Source: Magnetospirillum gryphiswaldense MSR-1 v2 (lineage in GTDB: Bacteria > Pseudomonadota > Alphaproteobacteria > Rhodospirillales > Magnetospirillaceae). From it: a DNA stretch of 64,000 bases. The notes beneath the pieces are model-generated. The model saw nothing but the letters and a program-made list of their open reading frames with translations, was not told where the DNA came from and made no database searches. The stretch is from the NCBI RefSeq assembly GCF_000513295.1, contig NC_023065.1, positions 3,642,501-3,706,500 on the forward strand, written 5' to 3'. The position numbers and the translations under genes are program-made. Below, one piece after another: positions 61,630 through 64,000 of the stretch; positions within the stretch are counted from its first letter, which is position 1, and every line of letters begins with the position of its first letter.

Positions 61630-62082
61630 TTGCCCATAAAACACAATATCGTTGCCGCATCTTTGGCTGTGATCGTGCTTTGCGTCCCGCATGTGGTCTG
61701 GGCCGATGATGATCGCTTGCCCGGCCCCATTCCGGCTCGCGTGCTCAGGGTCGTCGATGGCGACACCGTGATGGTGCGCGCCCGCATCTGGCTGGGCCAG
61801 GATGTGGAAACCAGTGTCCGTCTGGCCGGAATCGATACCCCGGAAAAGCGCGGGAAATGTGACGCCGAACGAGCCGCCGCCGATCAGGCCGAGGCATTCG
61901 TGGCTGGTAAGCTGACCACCGACGAATGGGTCACCCTGCGCGATGTTATCGCCGACAAATATGGCAAGCGGGTGGTCGCCCGCATGATCACCGCCAAGGG
62001 CGAGGATATGGCCGCCCTGCTGATCGCCAACAAACTGGCACGGGAATATGGCGGGCGAGCCAAGCAGAGCTGGTGCGACTAG
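61630..62082 (+). CDS. Thermonuclease (SNase)-like exported protein
   Basis: A ~150-residue protein with a signal peptide (HNIVAASLAVIVLCVPHVVWA) and a staphylococcal-nuclease-like domain: ARVLRVVDGDTVMVRARI, SVRLAGIDTPEKRGKCDAE and VIADKYGKRVVARMI supply the calcium and arginine positions of SNase. The start is a TTG at 61630 with no clear alternative ATG. The TAG stop lies exactly at the left boundary of the IS630 element, so the original end may have differed. The 5' flank is AT-rich with a small palindrome (GCCTCAA/TTGAGGC at 61578-61594). Confidence 0.78.
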   Translation: MPIKHNIVAASLAVIVLCVPHVVWADDDRLPGPIPARVLRVVDGDTVMVRARIWLGQDVETSVRLAGIDTPEKRGKCDAERAAADQAEAFVAGKLTTDEWVTLRDVIADKYGKRVVARMITAKGEDMAALLIANKLAREYGGRAKQSWCD

Positions 62083-63147
62083 AGCGGTTTCACGCCGAGC
62101 GGAATCGGTAGAGGATTCCCCCTGAGGTCATTTTGTGATTCAACATCTTCGGTAACAACGCTCCCGAGGATGATGCGATGACGTGGCGCTCAGGGCAGTC
62201 CTATTCTCAGGACTTGCGCGATAGAGTTTTGGCGGCTGTGGACAGCGGCATGAGCGCCTACGAGGTGGCGCCGCTGTTCCGGGTGAGCGTTTCGTACATC
62301 TACAAGGCCCAAGGCCGCCGCCGGGCCACCGGCGAGACGACGGTGAAGCCACGGCCTGGGCGGCCAGGACAGAAGCTGGCGGCTCACCTTGAGGCGTTGC
62401 AGGCGCAGATCAAGGTCGAGCCCGATGCCACGCTGGCTGAGTTGCGCGCCTGGGTTCTGGCCGAATTGGGCGTGTCGATCAGCGTCGGCGGCCTGTGGAA
62501 CACGCTTGAGCGGCTCGACCTCAGTCTGAAAAAAAGAGTGCGCATGCTGCCGAGCAGGAACGTCCCGACGTAGCCGAAGGACGCATCGCCTGGCGAGCCG
62601 AGCAGCCGGCGCTGGACCCAACCCGCTTGGTCTTCCTTGATGAAACCGGGGCATCGACCAACATGACCCGGCGCTACGGACGGGCGCCGCGCGGTCAGCG
62701 GCTGCTGGCTGCGGTGCCGCACGGTCATTGGAAAATGACCACCTTCGTCGGGGCGCTCCGGCATGACGGAATCTCCGCCCCCTTCGTCATCGACAAGGCG
62801 ATGAATGGCGCGATCTTCCTGGCCTATGTCGAGCAGGTCCTGGCTCCGACCTTGCGGCCCGGCGACATCGTCGTAATGGACAATCTGCCCGCCCACAAGG
62901 TGGCAGGGGTCAAGCAACTCATCGAAGCCCGAGGGGCCACCCTGCGGTATCTGCCGCCCTACTCCCCAGACCTCAATCCCATCGAGCTCGCCTTCGCCAA
63001 GCTCAAGAGCCTGCTGCGAAAGGCGCAAGCCCGCACCATCAACACCTTATGGGACGTGATCGGAAAACTCATCGACCTGTTTCCGCCCGAGGAATGCGCC
63101 AATTTCTTCGCCCACGACGGATATGGACGCTCGATGTGAAAATGCTC
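62082..63147 (+). mobile_element. IS630-family insertion sequence, about 1066 bp
   Basis: Inverted ends are GAGCGGTTTCAC then CGAGCG on the left (from 62082) and GAGCATTTTCAC then CGAGCG on the right (reverse complement ending 63147), identical at 16 of 20 positions. TA at 62080-62081 and 63148-63149 is the expected target duplication. One transposase spans the element in two overlapping frames. All catalytic motifs and both ends are present, so the copy looks potentially active. Confidence 0.88.
62178..63139 (+). CDS. IS630-type transposase made by -1 frameshift
   Basis: Frame 1 (62178-62573, 131 residues) encodes the helix-turn-helix part: [20 protein letters not shown] and [11 protein letters not shown]. 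Frame 2 (continuing to 63139) encodes the DDE catalytic core: [11 protein letters not shown] (first Asp), [12 protein letters not shown] (second Asp) and [16 protein letters not shown] (Glu). They join over a run of seven A at 62529-62535 in LSLKK: slipping back one base gives LKK then [12 protein letters not shown], the normal family sequence. The separate downstream ATG (62627) is not needed. This is programmed frameshifting, not a damaged gene. Confidence 0.85.
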
Positions 63148-63171
63148 TAAAGTCACCACCATAGGGTCCAA

Positions 63172-64000
63172 TCACGCCTGAATGCTGGTCGGTCCGGTCT
63201 GGTCGGTGCGGATGTCGATCCAGCGCCCACCCGCCTGAAAGGCGACACTGCCCTTGGTGCCCACCAGTTCCGACGCCTGGGTGAAGATATGCATGATGTC
63301 CATGCGCATCTCTTGTGGCAGCGGGTCGCCGGTGCGGATGATCAGGTCGAACAGCTTGTCCTCGCGCCGCACCAATCCGTCCAATTGCAGCCGGCCCAGG
63401 CTGGTCAGATTGAAATCCAGAATGAAACGCTGATCGCCATTGGCGCTGCCGGCCTGATTGCGGCCATCCTTGCCATCGGCCCCGCGCACGAACAGGTGGA
63501 TGGGGTCGACCTGACCGCCGTGGGCGAAAGGCATGGTGTGCAACCGCCAGTCGCCGCCACCGACCGGCCTGCCAGCCTCCTCCGACAGCGCCGACAGATC
63601 GGCTTTCAGTCGTTCGGCCAGGTCGCGGCGCCCGGCCTTGTCCAGCGCCTTGGTGGTGTTGTCGCCAAGGATGCCGCGGGAATCACCCGTGCGCATCGCC
63701 CCGGTGAAGGCGACCATGGCGGCAGCCAGACGCGGCCCGGCCTGGGGGATGGCTCGCATCATCATGTCCAGCGCCTGGCGGTCGTTGGTGGCCAGGGTTT
63801 CCATGGTGTCGGTCAGCGCCGGCCAGCCTTGCGCGGTCAGCCCCTCGGGTTTAGCGGCGGCCACATTGGGCGGCGGGGCGGCGGGGGGATTGGGAGGCGC
63901 CACCACCTCAAGCCTGATGACGCTGCCGATTGCGACCGACTGGGCGGTGGGAACGGCGATGGTGCCGATGCTGGTGTTGAGCACCGCCTGACCACCGGGG
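63172..64000 (-). CDS. FliK-like hook-length control or large repeat protein (C-terminal part)
   Basis: The frame is open to the window edge; the first in-window start (GTG 63984) is unlikely to be the real one. The part seen has TIAVPTAQSVAIGSVIRLEV and a Pro/Ala linker (NPPAAPPPNVAAAKPEG), then ILDFNLTSLGRLQLDGLVRR and FTQASELVGTKGSVAFQAGG, a layout like the C-terminal domain of FliK-type hook-length regulators. Identity is tentative; the rest lies beyond the window. It begins only 25 bases from the IS right end. Confidence 0.45.
   Translation of the reverse strand, partial: PGGQAVLNTSIGTIAVPTAQSVAIGSVIRLEVVAPPNPPAAPPPNVAAAKPEGLTAQGWPALTDTMETLATNDRQALDMMMRAIPQAGPRLAAAMVAFTGAMRTGDSRGILGDNTTKALDKAGRRDLAERLKADLSALSEEAGRPVGGGDWRLHTMPFAHGGQVDPIHLFVRGADGKDGRNQAGSANGDQRFILDFNLTSLGRLQLDGLVRREDKLFDLIIRTGDPLPQEMRMDIMHIFTQASELVGTKGSVAFQAGGRWIDIRTDQTGPTSIQA

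Noticed and set aside
62573-62627. IS630 transposase as a frameshifted pseudogene
   Set aside because: The break sits at a run of seven A in a position that restores a perfect family sequence by slipping one base; programmed frameshifting explains it better.

Overview
The window is high-GC, gene-dense DNA from a free-living alphaproteobacterium. The best fit is the Rhodospirillales, quite possibly a Magnetospirillum-like spirillum. Support comes from the mdh-sucCD-sucAB-lpd operon, the dapD-dapE order, an Atm1-type ABC exporter, a phasin, two chemoreceptors (one with a haemerythrin domain) and two diguanylate cyclases. The genus is an inference; there are no magnetosome, rRNA or tRNA genes and no CRISPR array here.

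Layout. 1-3300: end of a periplasmic binding protein, a DUF2336 protein and a PAS/GGDEF cyclase. 3400-7400: nucleotidase, dapD, dapE, a membrane protein and an O-methyltransferase. 7400-9820: two tandem paralogues of an unrecognised family. 9940-14800: map, sfsA, methyltransferases, comF, grxC and a nitrilase-type amidase. 14800-17200: a DUF1178 gene and an Atm1-type exporter facing each other across a small MITE-like element. 17300-20380: an unusual receiver/pentapeptide-repeat protein followed by a membrane histidine kinase. 20390-24430: pepP, proX and a Cache chemoreceptor. 24620-28420: fused 5-oxoprolinase whose 3' end runs into a 233-bp palindromic element. 28420-33300: TPR protein, exported pentapeptide protein, GGDEF cyclase, DnaQ-type exonuclease, DUF2059 protein and an ion permease. 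33300-38500: hairpin cluster, small putative motility protein, class III nucleotide cyclase, rluA-type gene, clpA and clpS. 38600-41500: phasin, lipoprotein and a D,D-carboxypeptidase with a SPOR domain.

41500-50570 is a complete TCA-cycle operon read leftward: mdh, sucC, sucD, sucA, sucB, lpd. A GC-rich hairpin sits just after the last gene of each enzyme unit, and none lies between subunits of the same enzyme. 50900-54150 holds ftsY, mtaB and dapF. 54190-56690 encodes a haemerythrin-NIT-HAMP-MCP chemoreceptor. 57500-61530 holds a glyoxalase-fold protein, an extended panD, queC, an exported hydrolase and small unknown genes. The right end has an exported nuclease, an intact IS630-family element whose transposase needs a -1 frameshift, and part of a FliK-like gene.

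Most of the window is core metabolism. The less ordinary parts are the paralogue pair at 7405-9814, the receiver/pentapeptide plus kinase pair at 17301-20376, the haemerythrin chemoreceptor, the hairpin punctuation of the TCA operon, and mobile or palindromic elements that supply or overlap the stop codons of neighbouring genes. I did not find a convincing defence island or other large undescribed system.
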